The notes under the pieces were generated by a model. It was not told where the DNA came from. It searched no databases and saw only the letters and a program-made list of their open reading frames with translations. From Beroe forskalii (taxonomy: Eukaryota > Ctenophora > Nuda > Beroida > Beroidae), in assembly GCA_011033025.1 (NCBI GenBank), contig WFMF01000136.1:310001-374000 (forward strand): 64,000 bases of DNA. The letters run 5' to 3'. The position numbers were made by a program, and so were the translations under genes. Shown one piece after another: positions 35,001 to 46,793 of the stretch. Each line of letters opens with the position of its first letter. Position 1 is the stretch's first letter.

Positions 35001-38000
35001 TACCCCGGAAAGTACCCGAAAATATTTTACAAGGTCCCCATGACATCATTATGACGTCACAAAGTTGGCGAACTTTTTTTCCGATTTTCCCGAAAATTGG
35101 CTATCTTTAGACGCATTTTTCGGCCAGAAGGAAGCGAGATAGCAAACATCTGAGGCCACCTATTGCGATTGCAAATTTTTCGAACTTTCAGAAAATCTAC
35201 CGAAATTCGTGTTTACTCCACGGGATCACTGAGAAAATCACGCAAACGTGAAGGTAGGTAAAAAATTTTAACTTTTGAAAAGTGACCTATTTTACAAGTG
35301 CGAAGACTCAGCTCTGGGAGTAGTTACGGATCTGTCCGGCTGGAATCTGAGACTTCTTTGATGTTTATGTGGACTGGGCTATGTGAAATTTTCGGTCGGT
35401 CCCCTAAAAGGGTCACTATGACGTCACAAAGTTGGACATTTTTGTATTTTTCAATTTATGAAATAGACACTTTTCAGGCCAAAATTACGCATAGAAAAAA
35501 GCATTATAACCAAAAATGGTGACAAGGCCCTAAAAGAAAAATTTCTCAGCTTTCGAATGGTATACAACAATAGCTCATTATCTCTTTACATGTACACACA
35601 AATGGAGTTTGAATGAGGTACACTTTTCCAAATTTACTTATTTTGCATAGTTAAAGTTTGATTGGAAATTGCGGGTGAATGCTTTGAGATTGGGACTCCA
35701 AAACCTAAAAAAGTGAAATTTTCGGCCCAAAAAATGGTAGGTAACAAGTATTAGGTCGATATCCTTTGATTTTGACCCAGGAAAAATTTTTAAAGTATAA
35801 CAAAAAACGGTAAAAAGTGCCAAAATTACCAGAATCACGATTTTTTGGTATCAGGGATCTGGCAAGCCCCCCGTGGCTACTGGTGGATTGACTTTGCGAG
35901 CTCAAAGGGCAAGCATTGGCAGCGTTAGTGTCAATGTTCCTGTTATTGTTTTGCTTGACAGTTACAATAAAGATTCCATAGTGAAAAGAAACCTGCTAAA
36001 CCAATATGTTATTCTGTTTTCAAAGACAAATAAATATAAAATACATAGTTTTGAAAACGTCAAAGAAGACGAGATCAAAATTAAAAGATTGTCTCAACGA
36101 TGGGAAAAATTTGTTTCAAGTTGATGACATGGATTTAAGAGAACCTGCAAATCCTATCAGCAAGGAAATTCAAAAAGCAATTGCTTTATATGACTGCCTC
36201 GGTGCCTAAGTTGGTCGTCATATCACCAAGACCCTCAAAGAGCATTCAATCTATTGGGTTAGTGGTAAATCAAAAAGCTATAGAAAATTACGAGAAGAAT
36301 AAAGATTTTCTAAAGAAAAGCACTAAAATAGATTCAGAGGTTTATGCATATCATAGCACATTGCCAACGAATGTTGCCCACATAATACAAAATAATCTGG
36401 TCTTATCTTTGCAAGACGATCACAAATACTGTTTCTTTGAACGCCCTGAATTGAAGTTAAATCACCAGCATCACTGTTTAATTATTTTCAAAGTTTTGCT
36501 TTTGCCTCAAAGATATGAGCGTGTTAAATTGGAAGGGAGGGAAAGCTACTGTCAGCAGCTCATAATAAAAGACAGCTCTTTATTCATACCTTTGTATGTC
36601 TTGTATTTTTGATTTTTCCCCTCTTCCAATCTTACAAAAAGGCATTGAAGAGGGTTAGCAGAGATTGTGATGAATTGGGGTGTTGCATGGGATTACACGG
36701 CCTCACCCCTTAGGGGGGGGGGGGGGCAGGACCCCCTAGTTTTCAAAAAGCCCCCTCTAGAAAAATCTAAAATTTACCCAAAAATTTGAACATCAAATGG
36801 TAGGTAAAAAGTATTAGGTCGATATCCTTTGATTTTGGCCCAGGAAAAATTATCAAGATATAACAAAAAACTGCAAAAAGTGCCAAAATTACCAAAATCA
36901 GGATTATTTGGAGGAAAAATTGGAAACAACATGTATTTCTAAGTAATTTTCACGATTTTTGTGAGAAATAAAACGCGTTCGAATTTCTTTTATTTTAGCC
37001 CTTACACTGAGTATACTACTCTCTGAAATACGGGGTCCCGAATGACGCCACCTGAATTTTGCGTAGCGTCCGAAGGATTTGCGTGTGGTATATAATCTTA
37101 TATATAAAGTAAAGTCACACGTGAATAATGTTTGTCTGTAATTCCGTATACAATTAAATTTGAGCTTGCCAAGAAGTTATCAAGAGAAACGAAGGCTAAG
37201 CCGGGATAAGCCGGGCTTAGTCGCGCCGTTGCTATGGATACAGGTATTCTGCACGTGCAAATTAATCGCGCGCGCGTTCTTTACGGTTTAATGCTGTTTT
37301 GATTTCGGAGCTTTATAACTTTTGGTGTGATTAGAATTTTTTGATGCGGTAAAAATAATTTAGTTGATTTGAGTTGCGGGGTTTGAAATTTGCGAACGAG
37401 GTGCTGCGTAGCAGCGCCGAGTGAGCTCTGTGTATGCAGGCCCAACGGGCCTGCTAGTATATAATAATAATAATATATAATACCACATAGGGAGACGCTT
37501 TGGGACCCTTATTTAGAGGCCGATATCTCGAGAACCAAAAATAGTACAGAGGTGATCGACCCAACGTTTTACTCAGCTAAGGTGAAACTACACCGGAAAG
37601 TACCCAAAAATATTTCATAAGGTCCCCATGACGTCATTATGACGTCACAAAGTTGGCAAACTTTTTTTTCGATTTTCCCGAAAATTGGCTATTTTTAGAC
37701 GCGTTTTTCGGACAGAATGAAGCGAGATAGCAAAAATCTGAGGCCACCTATTGCGATTGCAAATTTTTCGAACTTTCAGAAAATGTACCGAAATTTGTGT
37801 TTACTCCACGGGATCACTGAGAAAATCACGCAAACGTGAAGGTAAGTAAAAAATTTTAACTTTTGAAAAGTGACCTATTTTACAAGTGCGAAGACTCAGC
37901 TCTGGGAGGAGTTACGGATCTGTCCGGCTGGAATCTGAGAGTTCTTTGATGTTAATGTGGACTGGGCTATGTGAGATTTTCGGTTGGTCATCTTAAGGGG

Positions 38001-41000
38001 CTGCTGTGACGTCACAAAGTTGGACATTTTTGTATTTTTAAATTTATGAAATAGACACTTTTTAGGCTATAAATGCGCATTGAAAAAGCATTATAACCAA
38101 AAATGATGACAAAGCCCTGAAAGAAAATTTTCTCAGCTTTCAAATGGTATATAACAATAGCTCATTATTTGTTAAGATGTACACGCAAATGGAGTTTCAA
38201 TGAGGTACACTTTTCCAAATTTACTTATTTTGAATAGTTAAAGTTTGATTGGAAATTGTGAGTAAATGCTTTGAGATTGGGACTCCAAAACCTCGAAAAA
38301 TGAAATTTTCGGCCCAAAAAATGGTAGGTAACAAGTATTAGGTCGATATTCTTTGATTTTGGCCCAGGAAAAATTTTTGAAATGTAACAAAAAATTGTAA
38401 AAAGGGCCAAAATTACCAGAATCGAGATTATTTGGAGGAAAAATTGCAAACAACATGTATTTTTAAGCCATTTTCACGATTTTTGTGAGAAATAAAAAAA
38501 CGGTCGAATTTCTTCCATTTTAGCCCTAACACTGAGGATACTCGTCTCGAAATACGGGGTCCCGAATGACGCCACCTGAATTTTGCGTAGCGTCCGAAGG
38601 ATTTGCGTGTGGTACAATATGTACATTGTACATAATGTTTACACACGTTGTACATAGTTTGCACATTACATCACTCACTAAAATGTGTGTGTATACCAGT
38701 GTACTTGACACATGAGAAATGTGTTTTGGGGGCATGTGGTGTACCCTTGTAACTTGATCACATACCAATAAACAGTTGTTCTAGAAGGAAATATCACAAT
38801 ATATGCCATGCTCAAACAACTCATGATATTATAAAAATAAAGATCCATAATATGCGCAATTACCATTAATAGCAGTCACTTAATTATACAATTTGGGGAG
38901 TAGTGTTGTAAGCAGTACATGTTATATGTCTTTATTAAAACCAGCCAGCACTCCTCAGCGATGTTTTAGTTGTATTTTCTAAATCACTTTCTTTTGGTTT
39001 TACACTGCCAACATCCACTGACTTGTGATTTCTTTAATCATGATTACGTACGCCGGCCTATAACAGTGTACTTGTAAGGAAGTGATCACTATACGAAGAT
39101 GCGCACTACATGAGACACAGTATGATAATGTATTAATGTACATTGCATAATGCATTGTACAAGAAGAGAATATTAAATTACACAATCTATCACAGCATGT
39201 TTGTGCTATTTTAAAACAAATACCTAAATTAAGGTGCATTACATGTTATAATTGCTAAATGATTAATAATCATTTCATACATTGAAAGAAACACTTCAAT
39301 GGGTACAGAAAACGAACATAATCATTTATCAAATTTGAGGCTAAAGCATGGAATATTGAGACACTAAATCATAAATTTAATTTTGCATGAGTGATGACAC
39401 CAGCGGGTGGTTTATTATAAATTGCTTTCATTATAGAAGGGAAGCCAATTTATTCTTTTATTGAAGGGGAAGTAAAACTGTTTCTAATAATAGCTATGAG
39501 CCAGAGAGTGGTTAGAGAAGCTGTAAAGTGTCGGGGTAAGATGTCCGTCTGGTTGCTGAATACTGAGTCATTTATGTTTAGGGGTTTTTCTGTGTGGTTA
39601 CTGAGTAAGAGAGTGACTTCAATCTACAAAACACAGTACAAAGTTACAGTGATTTGATCATCTCATGTCTCTTTTTTAAATAATTTAATTTGAGAGATAC
39701 AGGTATGAATAAGAATGTGTGGAGGAGTGAGATACTGACCTCAGCTATATGTTTATCTCCTGTAAGAATGATGAGGTTGTTGATGATATGAGCGATGGTC
39801 GGGGTTGAGTTGAGATCGCAGCCCTCTGCTGCTCTGAACAAGCCGGACAGTATTGGTCTAAACACGGTGAGGCGATCCTCTGGAGATAGGTTGTCTAGCG
39901 CTACCAGATCAGAGGTAATCTGAAGATATCTCCTTTCACATTCCCAAAAGACATAATTATTGAGCGGCAATTGTGATACCTTCGCCCGTGGGCGGAGGCA
40001 ATCCCTTACGGGGTCTTCAATCAACCACGACGTAATCATGGGCATGGTTTTTACACAGTTTAAAATTCGAATATTGGCCAGCTGACGCTAACCGTCATAT
40101 CACAAAATCATATAATTAAATATCAACATTTCAAAGCAAACGATGTGATCTACCTGTGTGTTGGGTGTGAGGAGATACTGGTCACTAGATATGGTGGTCA
40201 TGTGATCCACCAGTTGCTGAGTGGGGTTCTGAGGCGACCACGTGTCATTGCTCAGAACGACTATCCTGCAATATAGTTACAAGTTTACACAAAGTATACC
40301 TATATGAGTCATGCCAGTATAATACAATATGTTGTTTAAATAATATACCAATTTTCTGGCGCAACATTATAGTGCAAGACTTGCAACAATTCTGAGGATT
40401 CTCGATTAAGTTTGAAGCTAGCCATTTAGAAGAAGGGATAAAGGATACCACTAACCAGTGGTCGACAATCTGAGAAAAAATCTTGCCGGGGCCGGGATTG
40501 GAAAAATTCAACCGGGGCCGGTATTAACCGGGATTTCGACGGGGCCTGGAAGAAAACGAGAATCCCAGCCGTATCCGCGGCCGGAATCCCAGTCGACCAC
40601 TGCCACTAACCCAATCATTCTGCAGGCAGCTGTTCTGCACTGAGACAACACCTCGAGTAGCTCCTTATCAGCACACTTCGCAGTCTCCCTGTCACACCGT
40701 CCAATACACGTGACCAGGTAGGGGACAATGAGGGGTTCCAGGGGGACAATCTCCAACCCTCCCACTTCAACCTGGCACTCCCGCAGTTCAGAGGGGGACA
40801 TTGACACCCGCTCAAACAAAACCTGGGCGTGGTGTCAGATTAGAGGGGACATTGACACCCGCTCAAACAACACCTGGGTGTGGTGTCAGATTAGAGGGGG
40901 ACATTGACACCCGCTCAAACAACACCTGGGTGAGGTGTCAGATTAGAGGGGACATTGACACCCGCTCAAACAACACCTGGGTGAGGTGTCATATTAGAGG

Positions 41001-44000
41001 GGGACATTGACACCCGGTCAAACAAAACCTGGGTGTGGTGTCAGATTAGAGGGTGACATTGACACCCGCTCAAACAACACCTGGGTGCGTTGTCAGATCA
41101 GAGGGGGACATTGACACCCACTCAAACAACACCTGGGTTCGGTGTCAGATTAGGGGGGGACATTGACACCCGCTCAAACAACACCTGGGTGAGGTGTCAG
41201 ATCAGAGAGGGACATTGACACCCGCTCAAACAACACCTGGATGAGGTGTCAGGTTAGAGGGGGCATTGACACCCGCTCAAACAACACCTGGGTGTGGTGT
41301 CAGATTAGAGGGTGACATTGACACCCGCTGAAACAACACCTGGGTGCGGTGTCAGGTTAGAGGGGGACATTGACACCCGCTCAAACAACACCTGGGTGAG
41401 GTGTCAGATTAGAGGGGGACATTGACACCCGCTCAAACAACACCTGGATTAGGGGTGACATTGACACCCGCTTAAACAACACCTGGGTGGGTGTCATTGA
41501 CACCCGGTCAAACAAAACCTGGGTGTGGTGTCAGAATAGAGGGTGACATTGACACCCGCTCAAACAACACCTGGGTGCGTTGTCAGATTAGAGGGTGACA
41601 TTGACACCCGCTCAAACAACACCTGGGTGAGGTGTCAGATTAGAGGGGGACATTGACACCCGCTCAAACAACACCTGGGTGAGGTGTCAGATTAGAGGGG
41701 GACATTGACACCCGCTCAAACAACACCTGGGTGAGGTCAGGGGGCATTGACACCGGTCAAACAAAACCTGGGTGTGGTGTCAGATTAGGGGGGATTGACA
41801 CCCGCTCAAACAACACCTGGGTGTTTGTCAGATCAGAGGGGACATTGACACCACTCAAACAACACCTGGGTGGGTGTCAGAGGACATTGACACCCGCTCA
41901 AACAACACCTGGGTGAGGTGTCAGATCAGAGAGGGACATTGACACCCGCTCAAACAACACCTGGGTGAGGTGTCAGAATAGAGGGACAGACACCTGACAA
42001 CCCTGATGAGGGGGTGTCAGATCAGAGGGGACATTGACACCCGCTCAAACAACACCTGGGTGCGGTGTCAGATTAGAGGGGACATTGACACCCGCTCAAA
42101 CAACACCTGGTGAGGTGTCAGACATTGACACCCGCTCAAACAACACCTGGGTGAGGTGAGGTGTCAGATTAGAGGGGACATTGACACCCGCTCAAACAAC
42201 ACCTGGGTGAGGTGTCAGATTAGAGGGGACATTGACACCCGCTCAAACAACACCTGGGTGAGGTGTCAGATTAGAGGGGGACATTGACACCCGCTCAAAC
42301 AACACCTGGGTGCGTTGTCAGATTAGAGGGTGACATTGACACCCACTCAAACAACACCTGGGTGAGGTGTCAGATTAGGGGGGGGGGGACATTGACACCC
42401 GCTCAAACAACACCTGGGGTGAGGTGTCACATTGACACCCGCTCAAACAACACCTGGATGAGGTGTCAGATTAGAGGGGACATACTCAAACAACACCTGG
42501 GTGAGGTGTCAGATTAGAGGGGGACATTGACACCCGCTCAAACAACACCTGGGTGAGGTGTCAGATTAGAGGGGGACATTGACACCCGCTCAAACAACAC
42601 CTGGGTGAGGTGTCAGATCAGAGGGTGACATTGACACCCGCTCAAACAACACCTGGGTGAGGTGTCAGATTAGAGGGAACATTGACACCCGCTCAAACAA
42701 CACCTGGGTGAGGTGTCAGATTAGAGGGGACATTGACACCCGCTCAAACAACACCTGGGTGAGGTGTCAGATCAGAGGGGGACATTGACACCCGCTCAAA
42801 CAACGCCTGGGTGCGGTGTCATATTAGAGGGGGACATTGACACCCGCTCAAACAACACCTGGGTGAGGTGTCAGATTAGGGGGGGACATTGACACCCGCT
42901 CAAACAACACCTGGGTGTGGTGTCAGATTAGAGGGGGACATTGACACCCGCTCAAACAACACCTGGGTGCGGTGTCATATTAGAGGGGGACATTGACACC
43001 CGCTCAAACAACACCTGGGTGCGTTGTCAGATCAGAGGGGGACATTGACACCCGCTCAAACAACACCTGGGTGCGGTGTCAGATTAGAGGGGGACATTGA
43101 CACCCGCTCAAACAACACCTGGGTGTGTGTCAGATTGTCAGATTAGGGGGTGACATTGACACCCGCTCAAACAAACACCTGGGTGCGTTGTCAGATCAGA
43201 GGGGACATTGACACCCGCTCAAACAACACCTGGGTGTAGATTAGAGGTGACATTGACACCCGCTCAAACAACACCTGGGTGAGGTGTCAGATTGACACCC
43301 GCTCAAACAACACCGGGGAGTTGTGACATTGACACCCGCTCAAACAACACCTGGGTGAGGTGTCATATTAGAGGGGGACATTGACACCCGGTCAAACAAA
43401 ACCTGGGTGTGGTGTCAGATTAGAGGGTGACATTGACACCCGCTCAAACAACACCTGGGTGCGTTGTCAGATCAGAGGGGGACATTGACACCCACTCAAA
43501 CAACACCTGGGTTCGGTGTCAGATTAGGGGGGGACATTGACACCCGCTCAAACAACACCTGGGTGAGGTGTCAGATCAGAGAGGGACATTGACACCCGCT
43601 CAAACAACACCTGGGTGAGGTGTCAGAATAGAGGGTGACATTGACACCCGCTCAAACAACACCTGGGTGCGTTGTCAGATCAGAGGGGGACATTGACACC
43701 CGCTAAAACAACACCTGGGTGCGGTGTCAGATTAGAGGGTGACATTGACACCCGCTCAAACAACACCTGGGTGAGGTGTCAGATCAGAGGGGGACATTGA
43801 CACCCGCTCAAACAACGCCTGGGTGCGGTGTCATATTAGAGGGGGACATTGACACCCGCTCAAACAACACCTGGGTGAGGTGTCAGATTAGAGGGGGACA
43901 TTGACACCCGCTCAAACAACACCTGGATGAGGTGTCAGATTAGAGGGGGACATTGACACCCGCTCAAACAACACCTGGGTGAGGTGACAGATTAGAGGGG

Positions 44001-46793
44001 GACATTGACACCCGCTCAAACAACACCTGGGTGCGGTGTTAGATTAGAGGGGGACATTGACACCCGTTCAAACAACACCTGGGTGCGTTGTCAGATCAGA
44101 GGGGGACATTGACACCCGCTCAAACAACACCTGGGTGAGGTGTCAGATTAGGGGGGGGACATTGACACCCGCTAAAACAACACCTGGGTGCGGTGTCAGA
44201 TTAGAGGGTGACATTGACACCCGCTCAAACAACACCTGGGTGAGGTGTCAGATTAGAGGGGGACATTGACACCCGCTCAAACAACACCTGGGTGAGGTGT
44301 CAGATTAGAGGGGACATTGACACCCGATCAAACAACACCTGGATGAGGTGTCAGATTAGACGGGGACATTGACACCCGCTCAAACAACACTTGGGTGAGG
44401 TGTCAGATCAGAGGGGGACATTGACACCCGCTCAAACAACACCTGGATGAGGTGTCAGATTAGACGGGGACATTGACACCCGCTCAAACAACACCTGGGT
44501 GAGGTGTCAGATTAGACGGGGACATTGACACCCGCTCAAACAACACATGGGTGAGGTGTCAGATTTTGAAGATAGTGGGTGTTTGCTAGGGTTTCCATTA
44601 TCTACTTGAAATCTTTTATCTAGATAAATAGATAATTTTTTCGCCATTATCTAGATTATCTAGATAAACTAGATAATTTTTGAGTCCGAAATTTATCCAA
44701 ATTTGACACAATTTTCAACGTCAGAAATGCACAGCTGTTGCAGTGGAACATCATCCCATAACCAGCTGTTGTTTATTCATATTGCCAGCTATTGAAATGA
44801 ATGATATTAATGACCACCAAAAGTTCATGAGGATATTAGGATTTTGAATAGAGTTCAGGACATTCATTGCTTCACTTTGATTGAGTTGAAATCAGTAATC
44901 ACCCATAAATTCTCCCATCATAAAGTAACAACATTATCTACCAATTAGTTGCTATTGAAATATTAATACTTGCATTATTCATCGGAAAACAGTCAATTAA
45001 TGTGGAAATAAAGTTAATTTCATGATGATGGCCTCGGAGTTGCTGGAATGCTGGTAAAATTGAGAATAACTGAATAAGAAATAAGGAATCAAATTCCCTC
45101 GTATTAAATCATCATAACGACATAACAAACCAAAGTTGACAGTTCCTTGACTCTTGAGCTGAATGCATTAATATTGACCGTTTTGTAGATTACTTTCAAA
45201 TAAGCAATCACTTTGCCATAGCTGGAGGCTACTTTCGTACAATCGTACATATTTACAGCCTACTTTTTGTCAAAGGGCGTCAATAATTTGACGTAAATTG
45301 GAAGTGTTTCGAGTAGGTATTTAACTTTCGTTAAGTGGCAAATGACGATTTGTAAGATGTGACAAGATACTTTGAACGCCTTCTAATTCTGTGTAGCTAT
45401 TCATATCAGTTTAACAAAGGTAAAATCATCAGTAAAACAGATAGTTCTTGAAGCCAACTGCCCAAAAACCTGGGGGCTTTTGGGAACATTGAACTATATC
45501 CATATAGAATTATGATATGAGTTGCCCAAGTCCTATGCATAGCCATGTTGTCTTACTACCTAAGATCTCCGAAACGGGTATGAAAATGAACAGATCAGAA
45601 ATTTTGAATATTTGAAATCCTACAATTATTGAAGAAGTTCAGGAAAAATGGCGATTTTACGAAATTTCATGGCAAAGATACTGTAATTTATCTAGATATC
45701 TAGTACAAATTATCTAGATAAATAGATAATGATTTTTTGCAAATTGTCTAGATAATCTTATCTAGATAATATCTAGATGGAAACCCTAGTGTTTGCCCAA
45801 TCTATAAAACTGAAAAGCAATAAAATTTGACAGTCAAACAAACATGATTTGAAACATTACTAACCTCGTTGAGAATATCAGGACACAGAGTCTGGTTAGA
45901 GGTAGCTGTGTCAAGAAGCAAAGTGAGGGACCGTGGTTGAGGGGCAGGTTGTGGGTCTGTAGTCAGAGTAACGCAGTACACCCGGGAAATGAGGAGCGAA
46001 GTCCTCCTCTCCACACTCAACTCACTCCGACCAGACTCGCTGGAAAACTGTGTTATCTTACTTAGCAGACTCAGGGTATCACGTGCAGATAAGGATATAA
46101 TGATTCTAAATCTTAGCTGTATAATCACATTTGTCATAACGATTAGTGACTGGGTTTTTTGGTGGTCTGATCAGTCAGATCAGGCGATTAAAGCACTAAT
46201 TAGTAAACAGCATTAGTAATAACCTTTTATCAGGTGGGATACGGGAGGGTTGATCAGACCACTGGGACCATGACTTGTCAGCTACTCCAGTATTGGTAAC
46301 AACAGCAGATCCTGTGACTTGGGGCACCATTCTCGGAACTCCTCCTTTGGTAGAGGGCAGGCTAGTTGGGGAGGTAGTACCCAATAGTGAACTCCTATCT
46401 GGTGAGACAGAGTGGGATGCACTGTGTGGTTCTGGTGGTCTCTCTCCAACTTGTTGGGTGGAAGCTGTGTCATCAGGACACTCAAGGTCACCAGCAGAGG
46501 AATCACCTTCTAGAAGTGTCCGTGTTTTAGGCATACATGCTCAATACTCATAACAATAAAACCTGTTGATCCCCATGAATTATTTACACCTAGGATAAAC
46601 TAAGAAAGATTGTAATACACTGAAATACAACAAAGACCATATAACTCTACAAGAAATAACTAGGCATTTCGTAACCTCCTCCCAGCAAGAGAAGTCGTCT
46701 TCTCCGCACTTCTTCAGCCTGGTCAGCAGGATTTGACTCCCCAGGCCCTTCTTCACCTCCTCCAAACCAATAGTTGGTCAATCTGTTAAACAT
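29097..46793 (-). CDS. UBE4B: Ubiquitin conjugation factor E4 (UFD2/U-box), closest to UBE4B, 15 coding exons, 1157 aa
   Basis: Extends ubiquitin chains on pre-ubiquitinated substrates with E1, E2 and an E3, upstream of p97 and the proteasome. Exons in order: 46676-46793, 46224-46539, 45865-46105, 40611-40822, 40154-40265, 39740-39919, 33233-33415, 31995-32995, 31495-31608, 31005-31185, 30697-30863, 30212-30347, 29782-29988, 29467-29560, 29097-29308. Phases agree at every junction. The start ATG (46793) gives [10 protein letters not shown]. An RRRR-L motif (~30-34) and a Ser/Pro-rich linker with SPDRSSLLG resemble UBE4B. The UFD2 core follows ([35 protein letters not shown]). The C-terminal ~75 residues are the U-box ([33 protein letters not shown]). 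The U-box alone also resembles UBE4A, so the orthology call is less certain than the family. Intron 3 carries a splice-site-derived array and a hAT-like element; intron 6 (33416-39739) is a transposon nest. Confidence 0.92.
29429..29490. repeat. Tandem duplication of a UBE4B 5' splice site
   Basis: A 22-bp block, CACCTAATATAGGGTCGATGAA on the + strand (shown here as CACCTAATATAGG plus GTCGATGAA), occurs at about 29429-29450 and 29465-29486. On the minus strand each copy reads ...CCTATATTAG followed by GT. The proximal donor (GTGGGT) keeps the frame into the U-box exon. The distal donor (GTGAGA) is closer to consensus but would add ~35 nt and shift the frame. Confidence 0.85.
33838..34246. repeat. 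Three tandem copies of a ~135-bp MITE-like unit
   Basis: Each copy starts AAGGCCCTGGCAAGGGCCC, ends TTTTGGGCTGCCAGGGTATA and is followed by ACACGATGTAATGTTAGCAT. The ends form an inverted pair. The third copy abuts the Helitron-like element at 34247. All lie in UBE4B intron 6. Confidence 0.85.
34247..34855 (+). mobile_element. Non-autonomous Helitron-like element, copy 1
   Basis: Begins TCTTTAACAT and ends with a hairpin (GCAGGCCC, loop AAC, GGGCCTGC) overlapping a terminal CTAG. It is flanked by A on the left and T on the right with no target duplication. These are Helitron hallmarks: 5' TC, 3' hairpin plus CTRR, A/T insertion. No Rep/helicase is encoded. Confidence 0.75.
34893..37090. mobile_element. 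TACCACA-ended element, copy 1, interrupted
   Basis: Starts TACCACATAGGGAGACGC and ends GCGTGTGGTA, matching the 1,134-bp copy at 37481-38614 in the same orientation. About 900-1000 bp of unrelated DNA is inserted from ~35850. A ~110-bp stretch of element sequence occurs on both sides of it (35732-35845 and ~36797-36906), so two copies may have been joined around the insert. Confidence 0.75.
35873..36612 (+). pseudogene. Broken, unrecognised protein-coding fragment
   Basis: Three consecutive + frames (35873-36124, 36006-36209, 36181-36612) overlap in a way that suggests one former coding sequence with two frameshifts. Residues look protein-like rather than random: [15 protein letters not shown], then [19 protein letters not shown], then [20 protein letters not shown]. 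No introns are visible, so it may be a decayed retrocopy or transposon gene. I do not recognise the family. Confidence 0.4.
37096..37457 (+). mobile_element. Non-autonomous Helitron-like element, copy 2
   Basis: Begins TCTTATATATAAAG, shares CACACGTGAATAATGTTTGT with the copy at 34247-34855, and ends with the same GCAGGCCC/GGGCCTGC hairpin and CTAG. Flanked by A and T. It is shorter (362 bp) than copy 1. Confidence 0.8.
37481..38614. mobile_element. TACCACA-ended element, copy 2 (uninterrupted)
   Basis: 1,134 bp from TACCACATAGGG to GTGTGGTA, near-identical along its length to both flanks of copy 1. The ends form only a short inverted repeat (TACCACA). Non-coding. Confidence 0.75.
38615..39739. 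other. UBE4B intron 6, right part
   Basis: AT-rich intron with short palindromic TGTACATTGTACA-like motifs near 38615-38660. I see no gene or clear transposon here. Confidence 0.35.
40787..44566. repeat. ~52-bp minisatellite (about 70 units) derived from a UBE4B exon boundary
   Basis: Tandem units of GACATTGACACCCGCTCAAA, then CAACACCTGGGTGAGG, then TGTCAGATTAGAGGGG, 51-53 bp with scattered partial units. The last unit at the low-coordinate side overlaps bases 40787-40822 of the exon 40611-40822. Each unit therefore carries ~35 bases of exon start and ~17 bases of the upstream intron, including the acceptor (minus strand CACCCAG then GTG) and a CTAATCTGAC branch-site-like stretch. Confidence 0.95.
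44587..45788. mobile_element. hAT-like non-autonomous transposon with 8-bp target duplication
   Basis: Starts TAGGGTTTCCATTATCTA and ends ATATCTAGATGGAAACCCTA. It is flanked by GTGTTTGC at 44579-44586 and 45789-45796. Subterminal regions repeat ATTATCTAGATAA-like palindromes. No transposase in 1,202 bp. It lies in UBE4B intron 3 next to the minisatellite. Confidence 0.85.

Noticed and set aside
38620-39000. Origin-like or microRNA-like palindromes (TGTACATTGTACA)
   Set aside because: Short AT-rich palindromes are common in this genome, and no stable precursor-size hairpin was evident by eye.
40801-44269. Open frames with repeated [17 protein letters not shown] peptides
   Set aside because: They are readings of the 52-bp minisatellite on the strand opposite UBE4B, with frame changes between units and no start context.
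40787-44566. Possible CRISPR array
   Set aside because: Units are contiguous with no unique spacers, the DNA is eukaryotic, and the unit is explained by the adjacent exon boundary.
46196-46553. Several + and - frames overlapping UBE4B exon 2
   Set aside because: Only the minus frame starting phase-consistently at 46539 joins exons 1 and 3. The others are shadows.
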